Part shown: piece after piece, positions 1-7,253 of the stretch | How the letters are laid out: each line of letters starts with the position of its first letter | Position numbering within the stretch: position 1 is the first letter of the stretch | Origin: JBCCMB01 sp039026555 | Lineage (GTDB): Bacteria; Pseudomonadota; Alphaproteobacteria; Caulobacterales; Hyphomonadaceae | Direction of reading: 5' to 3' | Length of the DNA stretch: 19,600 nucleotides | Assembly: GCA_039026555.1 (NCBI GenBank) | Contig: JBCCMB010000043.1 | Location: forward strand, 1 to 19,600 | Notes under the pieces: generated by a model | The model's database searches: none | Seen by the model: the letters and a program-made list of their open reading frames with translations, nothing else | Told to the model about the DNA's origin: nothing | Translations under genes and position numbers: made by a program

Positions 1-801
1 GTCGGTTTTCATTCGCGACTTGGGGATGGTCCAGACGGCGTCTTGGAAATTGATCTCATCCCAAGTTGCCCGCCCAACTTCGCTTTTGCGTTTCATGGTC
101 AAGAGGATGAACTTTACACCTAGAATTAACGTCGGGTTCGCTCTGACCTCATCCAAGACACGATATAAAATTCGAATTTCCAGGGGAGAAAGCGCACGAT
201 CTCTCGGGCGCACGCGTGCAATTGATCTTGGATCAACACCGTCTGCGGGGTTTTCTATTCGGGTGCCAGTGAGATTGGCATAAGCGTAAATCAGTTTCGT
301 AAACTCACGAACATGTAACGCGGTTGAAGGCGCTCCCCGTTTCTTAATTTTCTCACATAGCTGGCGCAGGTCCTCACTCGTAACTTCACGAATAGTGTAC
401 TTTCCAAATGCAGGAATAAGGTCCCGACTTAAGATGCTTCGACGCATGTCACGGGTTGAGTCAGACATTTCAGAGTCTTCGAGCCAACGGTTAGCGAGTT
501 CGGCAAAGGTCCCTTCTTTTTTCGATCGAGCCTTAGCGCGTTTCTTCTCTTTGGCTGGCGAGATACCGTCTGAAACTAGCTTTTTTGCATCTATGAGCTT
601 TTCGCGGGCGTTCGCGAGAGAGATGCCGTAGCGACCGTATCGGCCGATGGTAAGGGTCTCACGTCGGCCGTTTACACGGTAGTCGTATCGAAACGTCTTA
701 GTCCCTGTCGGAGCGATCGTGACATAGAGTCCATCCCGGTCGGAAACCTTGTACGGTTTTTCCTTTGGTTTCAGTGACTTGATCGCAATATCGGTCAGCA
801 T
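1..801 (-). CDS. P4-type tyrosine site-specific integrase (partial, C-terminal part beyond left edge)
   Basis: The frame is open from an ATG at 801 to the window edge, 267 codons with no stop. The start MLTDIAIKSLKPKEKPYKVS, followed by DGLYVTI, FRYDYRVNGRRETLTIG and LANAREK, is the DUF4102 arm-binding domain (about residues 1-90) of P4/CP4-57-like integrases. Residues ~95-185 look like the SAM-like core-binding domain. The catalytic domain starts near 205, with the first catalytic arginine (R238, in LLTMKRKSEV) and the beta-strand lysine (K265 in SRMKTD). The HxxR box and nucleophilic tyrosine lie outside the window. A GAGGGG ribosome site (807-812) fixes the start. The gene reads away from guaA, as is usual for int genes beside attL. 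Codon use (TTA, ATA, AGA) and AT content differ from the neighbouring core genes, which suggests transfer. Its role is inferred: insertion and excision of an element extending leftwards. The family call is firm; activity is unknown because the end is unseen. Confidence 0.93.
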   Translation of the reverse strand, partial: MLTDIAIKSLKPKEKPYKVSDRDGLYVTIAPTGTKTFRYDYRVNGRRETLTIGRYGRYGISLANAREKLIDAKKLVSDGISPAKEKKRAKARSKKEGTFAELANRWLEDSEMSDSTRDMRRSILSRDLIPAFGKYTIREVTSEDLRQLCEKIKKRGAPSTALHVREFTKLIYAYANLTGTRIENPADGVDPRSIARVRPRDRALSPLEIRILYRVLDEVRANPTLILGVKFILLTMKRKSEVGRATWDEINFQDAVWTIPKSRMKTD

Positions 802-879
802 TTAATCCCCTCATCATTCAAAAAATACCGTCAGGTCAAAATGGTCACTTTTTTGAATTTATTTCATATTATTCAATAC

Positions 880-908
880 ATTATGCGATTTTTTACCGTC
901 ACACCCAA
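880..908 (-). promoter_or_regulatory. possible integrase promoter
   Basis: Reading the minus strand, TTGGGT (908-903) and CATAAT (885-880) are spaced by 17 bp, resembling -35 and -10 boxes. Transcription would begin about 70 nt before the integrase ATG. The -10 is good (5 of 6) and the -35 weak (3 of 6). The -35 lies inside the loop of the inverted repeat at 891-928, so a protein bound there could block it. This is pattern inference only. Confidence 0.3.
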
Positions 909-928
909 TTTTGAGCCTGACAGTAAAA
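891..928. repeat. imperfect inverted repeat TTTTACCGTCA / TGACAGTAAAA
   Basis: Two 11-bp arms (891-901 and 918-928) with one mismatch are separated by 16 bp. The arms contain two of the TACCGTCA copies in opposed orientation. There is no T-run after it on either strand, so it is a poor terminator; an operator or paired protein-binding site is more likely. It surrounds the possible -35 box of the integrase gene. Confidence 0.55.
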
Positions 929-1078
929 TGAATTTAGAGAAGAAATGCAATTTGTATACCGTCAGCTTTTACCGTCAGAATTACCCTTAGGCCCCGATAG
1001 GTAGCGATAGATATCAACGCAAAATCGATATCAAATATCTGTTTTTATTTAATTTATTGAGTGTAACCGATAGGTGCC

Positions 1079-1097
1079 GAATGACCTCGGATCATTC
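1079..1097. other. candidate attachment-site core at the guaA 3' end
   Basis: GAATGA (1079-1084) and TCATTC (1092-1097) form a 6-bp inverted repeat around a 7-bp centre, the architecture of a tyrosine-recombinase crossover site. It covers the guaA stop codon (1092-1094). The 3' end of guaA is a known insertion hotspot for genomic islands carrying their own integrase. The guaA C terminus (SKPPGTIEWE) is intact, as expected when the element restores the end of the gene. A second copy at the far end of the element would be needed for proof. Confidence 0.5.
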
Positions 1098-2666
1098 CCA
1101 CTCGATGGTGCCTGGAGGTTTTGAGGTGATGTCGTAAACAACGCGATTGACGCCTTTCACCTCATTGATGATGCGGGTGGCGACCCGGCCTAGAAAGACG
1201 TGGTCATAGGGGAAATAATCGGCCGTCATCCCGTCGGTGGATGTCACCGCGCGCAAAGCGAGTACATTGTCATAGGTGCGTTCATCGCCCATGACGCCGA
1301 CGGTTCGGACCGGCAAAAGAACGGCGAACGCCTGCCAAATCTCATCGTAAAGGCCCGCTTTGCGGATCTCTTCAAGATATATGGCGTCGGCTTTTTGAAG
1401 GATCGAGACGCGCTCGGCCGTCACTTCGCCGGGAATTCGGATCGCAAGCCCGGGACCTGGGAAGGGGTGTCGGCCGACAAAACTGTCCGGCAGGCCGAGC
1501 TCGCGGCCGAGCGCCCGCACTTCGTCTTTGAACAATTCGCGCAAGGGTTCGACCAGTTTGAGGTTCATCCGCTCGGGCAAACCGCCGACATTATGGTGTG
1601 ATTTGATGGTCACGGACGGACCGCCGTCAAATGAGACGCTTTCGATCACATCCGGATAAAGCGTCCCCTGGGCGAGGAATTGCGCGCCGCCGATCTTCGC
1701 CGCCTCGCGCTCAAAGATCTCGATGAAATGGCCACCGATGAATTTGCGCTTTTTCTCCGGATCATCCACGTCCGCCAAACCGGATAGGAATTCGTCGCCC
1801 GCATCCACGTGAACCAGCGGAATATTGTAATGACCGCGAAACAGGCTCACGACTTCGTCCGCTTCGCCATGGCGCATCAGGCCGGTATCGACGAAAACGC
1901 AAGTCAGTTGGTCGCCGATTGCTTCATGGATCAAAACAGCCGCCACCGAGCTGTCGACGCCGCCCGATAATCCGCAAATGACTTTGCCATCGCCAACCTG
2001 CGCGCGAATAGCGGCGACCGCCTCGTCGCGAAACGCCGCCATGGTCCAATCGCCTTTCATGCCGGCGACGCCATGGGTGAAATTCTTCAAAAGCTGCGCG
2101 CCGCGCGGGGTGTGCACGACTTCAGGGTGAAACTGCACGCCGTAAAACTTGCGGGTTTCATCCGCGACAATAGCGAACGGCGCCCCTTCCGACTTGCCGA
2201 TAATCTCAAACCCATCTGGCAAGCGCGTGACGCGATCCCCATGCGACATCCAGACTTGCTCCGGTCCGTCTTCGAACCAGCCCTCAAACACATCATGCGC
2301 GCCGACCGCCTCGACATGCGCGCGGCCAAACTCGCCGCCATGGCCGCCTTCGACATGACCGCCGAGCTGTACCGCCATGGTTTGCTGGCCATAACAAATA
2401 CCCAAAACCGGTACGCCGGCGGCGAAGACATGCGTGTCCGCACGCGGCGAATTTGGCTGCGTCACGCTGGAAGGCCCACCGCCGAGAATGATGGCTTTGG
2501 GATCGAATGCGCGAATGAACGCCTCATCGGCTTTGTTGAACGGATGGATTTCGCAGTAGACGCCGCTTTCGCGCAATCGACGGGCGATCAATTGTGTGAC
2601 TTGCGAGCCAAAATCAATGATGAGGGCGCGTTCATGGACGGAGGCGGACGAATCTAGACTGTTCAT
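1092..2666 (-). CDS. guaA: GMP synthase (glutamine-hydrolysing)
   Basis: Converts XMP to GMP using ATP and glutamine, the last step of guanine nucleotide synthesis, in the cytoplasm. From the chosen start (ATG at 2666, 524 aa, the usual length) the class I glutamine amidotransferase domain comes first, with nucleophile C91 in GICYGQQ and H180/E182 in FHPEV. The ATP pyrophosphatase domain follows with the PP-loop SGGVDSS at 234-240, and then the GuaA dimerisation domain ending in SKPPGTIEWE. An in-frame ATG at 2708 would add 14 Arg-rich residues with no ribosome site or family support, so I reject it. The gene lies 69 nt downstream of pleD on the same strand and may be co-transcribed with divK-pleD. 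Its 3' end adjoins an integrase-bearing element. Confidence 0.97.
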   Translation of the reverse strand: MNSLDSSASVHERALIIDFGSQVTQLIARRLRESGVYCEIHPFNKADEAFIRAFDPKAIILGGGPSSVTQPNSPRADTHVFAAGVPVLGICYGQQTMAVQLGGHVEGGHGGEFGRAHVEAVGAHDVFEGWFEDGPEQVWMSHGDRVTRLPDGFEIIGKSEGAPFAIVADETRKFYGVQFHPEVVHTPRGAQLLKNFTHGVAGMKGDWTMAAFRDEAVAAIRAQVGDGKVICGLSGGVDSSVAAVLIHEAIGDQLTCVFVDTGLMRHGEADEVVSLFRGHYNIPLVHVDAGDEFLSGLADVDDPEKKRKFIGGHFIEIFEREAAKIGGAQFLAQGTLYPDVIESVSFDGGPSVTIKSHHNVGGLPERMNLKLVEPLRELFKDEVRALGRELGLPDSFVGRHPFPGPGLAIRIPGEVTAERVSILQKADAIYLEEIRKAGLYDEIWQAFAVLLPVRTVGVMGDERTYDNVLALRAVTSTDGMTADYFPYDHVFLGRVATRIINEVKGVNRVVYDITSKPPGTIEWE

Positions 2667-2735
2667 GCGCCTGCATAGCGTGCGACGACGAACGCGCAAA
2701 GACTGCATTGGCTGAGATCGCGGGAAGGAAAGCGC

Positions 2736-4106
2736 CTAGTCGACGCCGGCGAACTCGCTTTCAATACGGTTGCGGCCGCCGCCCTTGGCGCGATAAAGCG
2801 CCTGGTCCGCGCGTTTCATCAAATAATCCGCTGCATCATCCGGCGGGAAAGTCGTTGATACGCCCCCGCTCATGGTCACATCGATCAAATCACGCCCATG
2901 ATTGGTTTCAATTGGCGATTCCTCGAGTACGCTGCGCAAGCGCTCAGCCGCTGCGCAGGCGAGCGAATGCGTCGTATTCGGCATGATCACAACGAATTCC
3001 TCGCCGCCATAGCGGCAACCGACGTCGATCGGGCGTATGCTCGCTTTGATACGCGCGGCAAACTCACGCAGCACGTCATCGCCGACATTATGGCCGTGAA
3101 TGTCGTTGATGCGTTTAAAATGATCGAGGTCCGCCAACAGGATCGAAACCGGCCCGCCGCCCATATTGGCGCGTTTCACCAATTGGTCGAGCTGGCTGCT
3201 CATATAACGTCGATTGTAAAGACCGGTGAGTTGGTCCGTCACCGCCAATTCCATCGACTGATCTAAGCGCGACCGCAGCGCATCCAGATAGCGCTTCTTT
3301 TTGACCTGTGTGCGAACGCGGGCCAGCAATTCTTCCGCATCCAAGGGCTTCAGCAAAATGTCCGACGCGCCTAGATCGAGAGCGCGGACCGCTTTGGATT
3401 CTTCATCGCTGTCGACGATCGCTAAGATTGGCAAATCGCGCGTCGCCTCCAAAGACCTCAAATGGGCGCACAGCTTTAAGCCGTCATAGGGGCCGGCGCT
3501 TAATGAGATGATCATAAGATCTACTGTGGCCGCGCCGGCGCCGAGCCCGCCGGCGTCGTCCAGAGTGACGGGCCGATGCTCGTCTTCCAGATAGCGGCAA
3601 ATGCGATTGGCCTGGCGGTCATTATTGTCCACGACCAGGATCCGCGCAGGATGAATATCGCGGCCGCCCGGTGCAACGTCGATAACGCCTAAGCGTCGTC
3701 CGCTAGCTTCGCGTTTGCGCAATTCATCGGCGACAATCTTGTATTTCGTCAGCGCCCGCACGCGCGACAGAAGCTGGAGATCGTCCACGGGTTTTGTCAG
3801 GAAATCATCGGCGCCCGCCGCAAGTCCTTTTAAGCGATCTTCACGCTCGCCGAGCGCCGTCACCATGACCACCGGAATGTGCTCCGTGCGGGGGTCGAAT
3901 TTAAGCCGCTTGCAGGCCTCAAACCCGTCCATGCGCGGCATCATCACATCCAGCAGGATGACATCAGGCTCCGATGCAAACGCCTTATCCAGAGCATCTT
4001 GGCCGTCCACCGCCGTGACGACTTGGAAATACTCATGGCTGAGCTTGGCCTGCAGAAGCTTGCGGTTCGCTTCTATGTCGTCAACGACGAGGATGCGCGC
4101 GCTCAA
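2736..4106 (-). CDS. pleD: PleD, response regulator diguanylate cyclase
   Basis: Makes cyclic di-GMP from two GTP; in Caulobacter it is phosphorylated by PleC/DivJ and drives the swarmer-to-stalked transition at the pole. The 456-aa protein has receiver domain 1 (about 1-120) with acidic D9/D10, phosphoacceptor D53 in LLDVMMPRMDG and K105. Receiver 2 (about 153-270) has no phosphoacceptor aspartate at the equivalent site (IISLSAG), matching the known adaptor receiver. The GGDEF domain has DLDHFKRIND (326 on), the active motif GGEEF (367-371) and the inhibitory I-site R358-P-I-D361, so product inhibition is expected. The start is TTG, overlapping the divK stop as TTGA. It gives MSARILVVDD, the usual PleD N terminus, and the overlap suggests coupled translation. 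Confidence 0.96.
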   Translation of the reverse strand: MSARILVVDDIEANRKLLQAKLSHEYFQVVTAVDGQDALDKAFASEPDVILLDVMMPRMDGFEACKRLKFDPRTEHIPVVMVTALGEREDRLKGLAAGADDFLTKPVDDLQLLSRVRALTKYKIVADELRKREASGRRLGVIDVAPGGRDIHPARILVVDNNDRQANRICRYLEDEHRPVTLDDAGGLGAGAATVDLMIISLSAGPYDGLKLCAHLRSLEATRDLPILAIVDSDEESKAVRALDLGASDILLKPLDAEELLARVRTQVKKKRYLDALRSRLDQSMELAVTDQLTGLYNRRYMSSQLDQLVKRANMGGGPVSILLADLDHFKRINDIHGHNVGDDVLREFAARIKASIRPIDVGCRYGGEEFVVIMPNTTHSLACAAAERLRSVLEESPIETNHGRDLIDVTMSGGVSTTFPPDDAADYLMKRADQALYRAKGGGRNRIESEFAGVD

Positions 4107-4498
4107 CGGGCGGTCTCCGACGCCGAGGTCAGACGCTTCACCGTATCGATAAACGGCGTCATCTGAATGGGTTTGGACATGTACGCTTCGCAGCCCGCTT
4201 CGCGCACATGTTCTTCATCCTGGCGCATGGCAAAAGCGGTGACAGCGAGCACCGGGATGGCCGAAATCGTCTCGTCATCCTTGATCCAGCGCGTGATGTC
4301 TAAGCCGGACACTTCCGGCAATTGAATGTCCATAATGATCAGATCAGGCTGATGCTCGCGCGCAAGGTCAATCGCCTTGAGGCCGTCCCGGCTCTCAAGG
4401 GTTTCAAACCCGAAAGCGTCTAGCAGGTCGCAAAAGAGCTTCATATTCAGCTCATTATCTTCGACCACTAGGACCTTTTTGGTCGCGCCGTCAGCCAT
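4103..4498 (-). CDS. divK: DivK, single-domain cell-cycle response regulator
   Basis: A 131-aa stand-alone receiver with no output domain. VLVVEDNELNMKLFCDLLDA, MDIQLPEVSGL (phosphoacceptor D57), VTAFAM and the C-terminal SKPI lysine are characteristic of DivK. In Caulobacter it is phosphorylated by DivJ, dephosphorylated by PleC, and binds DivL/CckA to lower CtrA activity. It is the first gene of divK-pleD-guaA and is divergent from dinB. The ATG at 4498 leaves an N-terminal MADGA ahead of the usual TKKVL start. A GANTC site (4529-4533) and a CtrA-like box (4567-4581) lie upstream. Identity is firm; the regulation is inferred. Confidence 0.96.
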   Translation of the reverse strand: MADGATKKVLVVEDNELNMKLFCDLLDAFGFETLESRDGLKAIDLAREHQPDLIIMDIQLPEVSGLDITRWIKDDETISAIPVLAVTAFAMRQDEEHVREAGCEAYMSKPIQMTPFIDTVKRLTSASETAR

Positions 4499-4566
4499 TC
4501 AAACCCACATCCTGCGCTGCAAATAGGAGATTCGCTTAGCGTCAAACCTACCTAGACTTGATATCG

Positions 4567-4581
4567 TTAAACACTGTTTAC
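4567..4581. promoter_or_regulatory. CtrA-like box TTAA-N7-TTAC upstream of divK
   Basis: TTAA (4567-4570), seven bases and TTAC (4578-4581) match 7 of 8 specified positions of the Caulobacter CtrA consensus TTAA-N7-TTAA. The site lies 68 bp before the divK start and within the dinB upstream region. The presence of DivK, PleD and MipZ makes a CtrA pathway likely in this organism. One mismatched motif can arise by chance, so this is only a candidate. Confidence 0.35.
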
Positions 4582-4641
4582 GAACACTGCGTATCGCATT
4601 GGGCCGCTTTTGGGCCAAATGCTGGCTTTGGCGGACCAAAA

Positions 4642-5934
4642 ATGTCTGAAACGACGTCTCAGTTCAAAGCGCTATGTCGCGATTGCTTTACGCCCATCGA
4701 GGGCGAGGCTGCGGCGTGTCCAAACTGTCGGTCGGTGCGCATCGCGCGTCACCCAGAATTGGCGCAGCTGTCGATCGCCCACGTGGATTGCGACGCCTTC
4801 TACGCCGCGATTGAAAAGCGTGACGACCCCAGTATCGCGGCGAAACCTGTCATCGTGGGCGGCGGCAAGCGCGGCGTCGTGTCGACCTGCTGCTATATCG
4901 CCCGCACTTATGGCGTTCGTTCGGCTATGCCGACTTTTAAAGCCTTACGCGCCTGCCCGGACGCCGTCGTGATCAAACCGCGCATGGATTATTACGTCGC
5001 CGAAGGGCGGAAAATCCGCGCCATGATGCAAGAGCTGACGCCTTTGGTGCAGCCCGTCTCCATCGATGAGGCCTATCTTGATCTGACTGGCACCGAAGCG
5101 CTTCATGAATGCTCGCCCGCCGAGACCTTGATGCGCTTGCAGGCTCGGATTGAAGAAGAAATGCGGCTGACTGTCTCCGTCGGCCTCAGCGCAAACAAAT
5201 TCCTGGCCAAAACCGCATCCGAACTCGACAAACCGCGGGGGTTTTCGGTGATCTCGCCGGAAGAGGCGCCTGACTTTCTCGCCCCGCGCTCCCCGCGTTT
5301 TATTCATGGCGTGGGCCCGTCGCTCGCCAAAAAGCTGGCGGCGGATGGATTTTCCACCATTGGGGCGCTTCAGCGCTCAGAGCTAAAAGAGCTTGCGAAA
5401 CGCTATGGCGAGCACGGGCTTTGGCTGCACGAGCGCGCCTGGGGCCGCGACAAGCGACCCGTCAGGGCGGAAAGCGAGCGCAAGAGCGTCTCGTCCGAAA
5501 CTACGTTCAATGAAGACGTCTCAGATCTAGAAACACTCGCCGATCAGCTTTGGCGCCTTTCCGTACGCACGGCGGATCGCGCCAAAAGCGCCGGCGTCGA
5601 GGGCCGCGTCGTGACGCTCAAACTGAAGACGGCGGACTTCAAAACGATCACAAGGCGCACCTCGCTGGCAGCGCCGACCCAATTGGCGCAGACGATTTTT
5701 AGAACCGCAACGCCATTGCTCGAAAAATCCGCCGGCGCGCGGTTTCGGCTGATCGGCGTCGGCGTTTCGAATCTCTCACCCGCCAAGGACGCGGACATCG
5801 CCGATTTGATCGACCCCACAGCCGCCAAACGCGCAGCGGCTGAACGGGCGATGGACGCCGCCCGCCAAAAATTTGGCCGCGACTCCGTTGTTACCGGTCG
5901 CACAGCGCGCGCCCAGCAAAGAAAGCGCCCCTGA
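4642..5934 (+). CDS. dinB: DNA polymerase IV (Y-family) with N-terminal zinc ribbon
   Basis: Error-prone translesion polymerase. From the ATG at 4642 (430 aa) the protein begins with a four-cysteine knuckle, C12-x2-C15-x10-C26-x2-C29, a likely zinc ribbon seen in the long alphaproteobacterial form and absent from E. coli DinB. The catalytic core then shows D49 in HVDCDAFYAAIE, the steric-gate aromatic F53, D142-E143 in SIDEAYLDL and the SANKFLAK/DKPRGF region. A helix-hairpin-helix thumb (IHGVGPSLAKKLAADG) and little-finger domain follow. An upstream TTG at 4558 is open but adds unrelated residues; the zinc-ribbon start and a GGCGGA before 4642 favour the later start. The C terminus (AQQRKRP) lacks an evident QLxLF beta-clamp peptide. 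I found no clear alphaproteobacterial SOS box upstream (GTTC-N7-GTTC absent). Confidence 0.95.
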   Translation: MSETTSQFKALCRDCFTPIEGEAAACPNCRSVRIARHPELAQLSIAHVDCDAFYAAIEKRDDPSIAAKPVIVGGGKRGVVSTCCYIARTYGVRSAMPTFKALRACPDAVVIKPRMDYYVAEGRKIRAMMQELTPLVQPVSIDEAYLDLTGTEALHECSPAETLMRLQARIEEEMRLTVSVGLSANKFLAKTASELDKPRGFSVISPEEAPDFLAPRSPRFIHGVGPSLAKKLAADGFSTIGALQRSELKELAKRYGEHGLWLHERAWGRDKRPVRAESERKSVSSETTFNEDVSDLETLADQLWRLSVRTADRAKSAGVEGRVVTLKLKTADFKTITRRTSLAAPTQLAQTIFRTATPLLEKSAGARFRLIGVGVSNLSPAKDADIADLIDPTAAKRAAAERAMDAARQKFGRDSVVTGRTARAQQRKRP

Positions 5935-5942
5935 TCTCCTCT

Positions 5943-5967
5943 CGGACGTGACTTCGTCACACGTCCG
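5943..5967. terminator. hairpin between dinB and the ridA-like gene
   Basis: CGGACGTG (5943-5950) pairs perfectly with CACGTCCG (5960-5967) across a 9-nt loop. It lies just after the dinB stop. No T-run follows, so if it stops transcription it is not a classical intrinsic terminator; it could instead protect an mRNA 3' end. Confidence 0.4.
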
Positions 5968-6002
5968 CGCCAAGACATGGCGACCACGCATAAGGATGCG
6001 CC

Positions 6003-6461
6003 ATGACCACACCGCTTGACCGCCTCAACGCCGCTGGCGTCGAACTACCGGAGGCTGCGGCGCCCGTCGCCAATTACGTCCCTAGCGTCATCTCCGGCTC
6101 GCAGCTTTTTATTTCCGGCCAAATCAGCTTGGGGCCCAATGGCCTGATCACCGGCCGCTTAGGGGAGACGATGGATCTCGTGCAAGGCCAGGCGGCGGCG
6201 CGTTTGTGCGGGATTAATTTGATCGCGCAAATGCAGGCGGCATTGGGCGATTTGGAACGCGTGCAACGCATCGTCAAACTCGGCGGTTTCGTCAACGCCG
6301 CGCCGGATTTCATTGAGATCCCGCAAGTGATCAACGCAGCCTCAGACCTCATGGTGTTGGCGTTTGAAGACAAGGGCCGGCATTCGCGGTCGGCCGTCGC
6401 TTGCCCGGTCTTGCCGCTCGGCGCGGCCGTGGAAATCGACGCGATTGTCGAGATTTCGTAA
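6003..6461 (+). CDS. RidA/YjgF/YER057c family protein
   Basis: 152 aa, a single RidA-fold domain. The family includes enamine/imine deaminases that clear reactive 2-aminoacrylate. The key arginine is present (R129 in HSRSAV) with the following acidic residue (E144 in VEIDAIV), so deaminase activity is plausible. The sequence resembles the ~150-aa subgroup with an N-terminal extension (MTTPLDRLNAAGVELPEAAAP) rather than the ~128-aa E. coli RidA, so I give no symbol. AAGGA at 5992-5996 sets the start. It is followed after 6 nt by the GDPD gene, probably in one transcript. The substrate cannot be told from sequence. Confidence 0.9.
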   Translation: MTTPLDRLNAAGVELPEAAAPVANYVPSVISGSQLFISGQISLGPNGLITGRLGETMDLVQGQAAARLCGINLIAQMQAALGDLERVQRIVKLGGFVNAAPDFIEIPQVINAASDLMVLAFEDKGRHSRSAVACPVLPLGAAVEIDAIVEIS

Positions 6462-6467
6462 CGCCGA

Positions 6468-7172
6468 ATGTTTGATCCAGCCGTCAATTCCTACGCTCAT
6501 CGAGGCTTGTGGGACGCCACACGGCCGGAAAACTCTTTGGCCGCCTTTCATGCAGCTGTTGTCGCCGGCGTCGGAATTGAACTCGATGTCCGTTTGTCGG
6601 CGGATGGGGTAGCGATGGTGTTTCACGATCAGATGCTCGATCGGATGACAAACGCCTCGGGTTGGATGCATGCGCGGACCGCGCACGAACTGGTCAAGCT
6701 CAAACTTCCAGGCGGCGAGCCCCTGCCGCGCCTGCGCGACGCGCTGACGCTGATTGGCGATGCGGCCCCTATCCTCATTGAGCTTAAAGCCGACGCCGGG
6801 TCGCCAGACGCGCTCGTCGAAGCGGTCGCCGAGGATCTGAAGCACCATTCCGGTGCAGCGGCGATTATGAGCTTCACGGACGAGGCTTTAGCTGCGGCGA
6901 TCGATGCCGAAATTGACTGTCCAATTGGTCTGTTGATCGCCCCTCAAAGCGATAGAACGCAAGATGTATTGGAGGATCGTATCAGTATCGCAAAATCGCT
7001 CGGCTGTGATTTTTTGGGACCGCACTATTCGCTGATAACCGCGTTAGATACGCAAATGCCCATGGTGTCCTGGACCATAGACACACCGGCTGCGCTCGAC
7101 GCGTTATCACCGGCCGGACATCGCGTCGCGGCGCCGATTTTCGAGCGCGTTGCACCTTGCGCGCTTCGTTGA
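6468..7172 (+). CDS. glycerophosphodiester phosphodiesterase family protein
   Basis: 234-aa TIM-barrel GDPD domain with no signal peptide, so probably cytoplasmic. Family enzymes cleave glycerophosphodiesters to glycerol-3-phosphate and an alcohol. Visible motifs are AHRG (H11, R12), PENSLAAF (E21, N22), IELDVRLSADG (E38, D40) and VFHD (H53), plus LIELKAD further on: the metal-binding and acid/base residues. The C-terminal part after VSWTIDTP is divergent. It starts 6 nt after the RidA-family stop without a good ribosome site, which suggests coupling. The true substrate is unknown. Confidence 0.92.
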   Translation: MFDPAVNSYAHRGLWDATRPENSLAAFHAAVVAGVGIELDVRLSADGVAMVFHDQMLDRMTNASGWMHARTAHELVKLKLPGGEPLPRLRDALTLIGDAAPILIELKADAGSPDALVEAVAEDLKHHSGAAAIMSFTDEALAAAIDAEIDCPIGLLIAPQSDRTQDVLEDRISIAKSLGCDFLGPHYSLITALDTQMPMVSWTIDTPAALDALSPAGHRVAAPIFERVAPCALR

Positions 7173-7253
7173 ACTCCAGGCGGGCGCGGGACAAGAAGGC
7201 TGCGGCGCATATTGCGCATTTACATGTGCGTTTGAGACGCCAAAGTATAGATT

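Larger units (their letters stand above)
826..978. repeat. iterated TACCGTCAG motifs between integrase and guaA
   Basis: The nonamer TACCGTCAG occurs at 826-834, 957-965 and 970-978, an 8-base match (TACCGTCA) at 894-901, and an inverted one-mismatch copy (TGACAGTA) at 918-925. Five copies within 153 bp of AT-rich, gene-free DNA are unlikely to be chance. Position between an integrase start and a probable attachment site suggests arm-type integrase sites or excisionase sites, by analogy with lambda and P4. Which protein binds is inferred, not shown. Confidence 0.65.

Noticed and set aside
826..978. The TACCGTCAG repeats as a CRISPR array.
   Set aside because: Units are only 9 bp, spacing is irregular, one copy is inverted, and there are no cas genes.
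2667..2708. N-terminal extension of guaA from an ATG at 2708.
   Set aside because: The 14 added residues are Arg-rich and outside the GMP synthase family alignment, with no ribosome site before 2708.
4558..4641. Upstream TTG start for dinB.
   Set aside because: It would put 28 unrelated residues before the zinc ribbon and overlaps the divergent promoter region; the ATG at 4642 has a better upstream context.
6074..6848. Long minus-strand frames opposite the RidA-like and GDPD genes.
   Set aside because: Both plus-strand genes carry intact catalytic motifs; the opposite frames have no family features and overlap each other.
7205..7217. Inverted repeat GCGCA-TAT-TGCGC between the GDPD and DUF482 genes.
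   Set aside because: Arms of 5 bp made of common GC words are expected by chance, and there is no T-run for termination.
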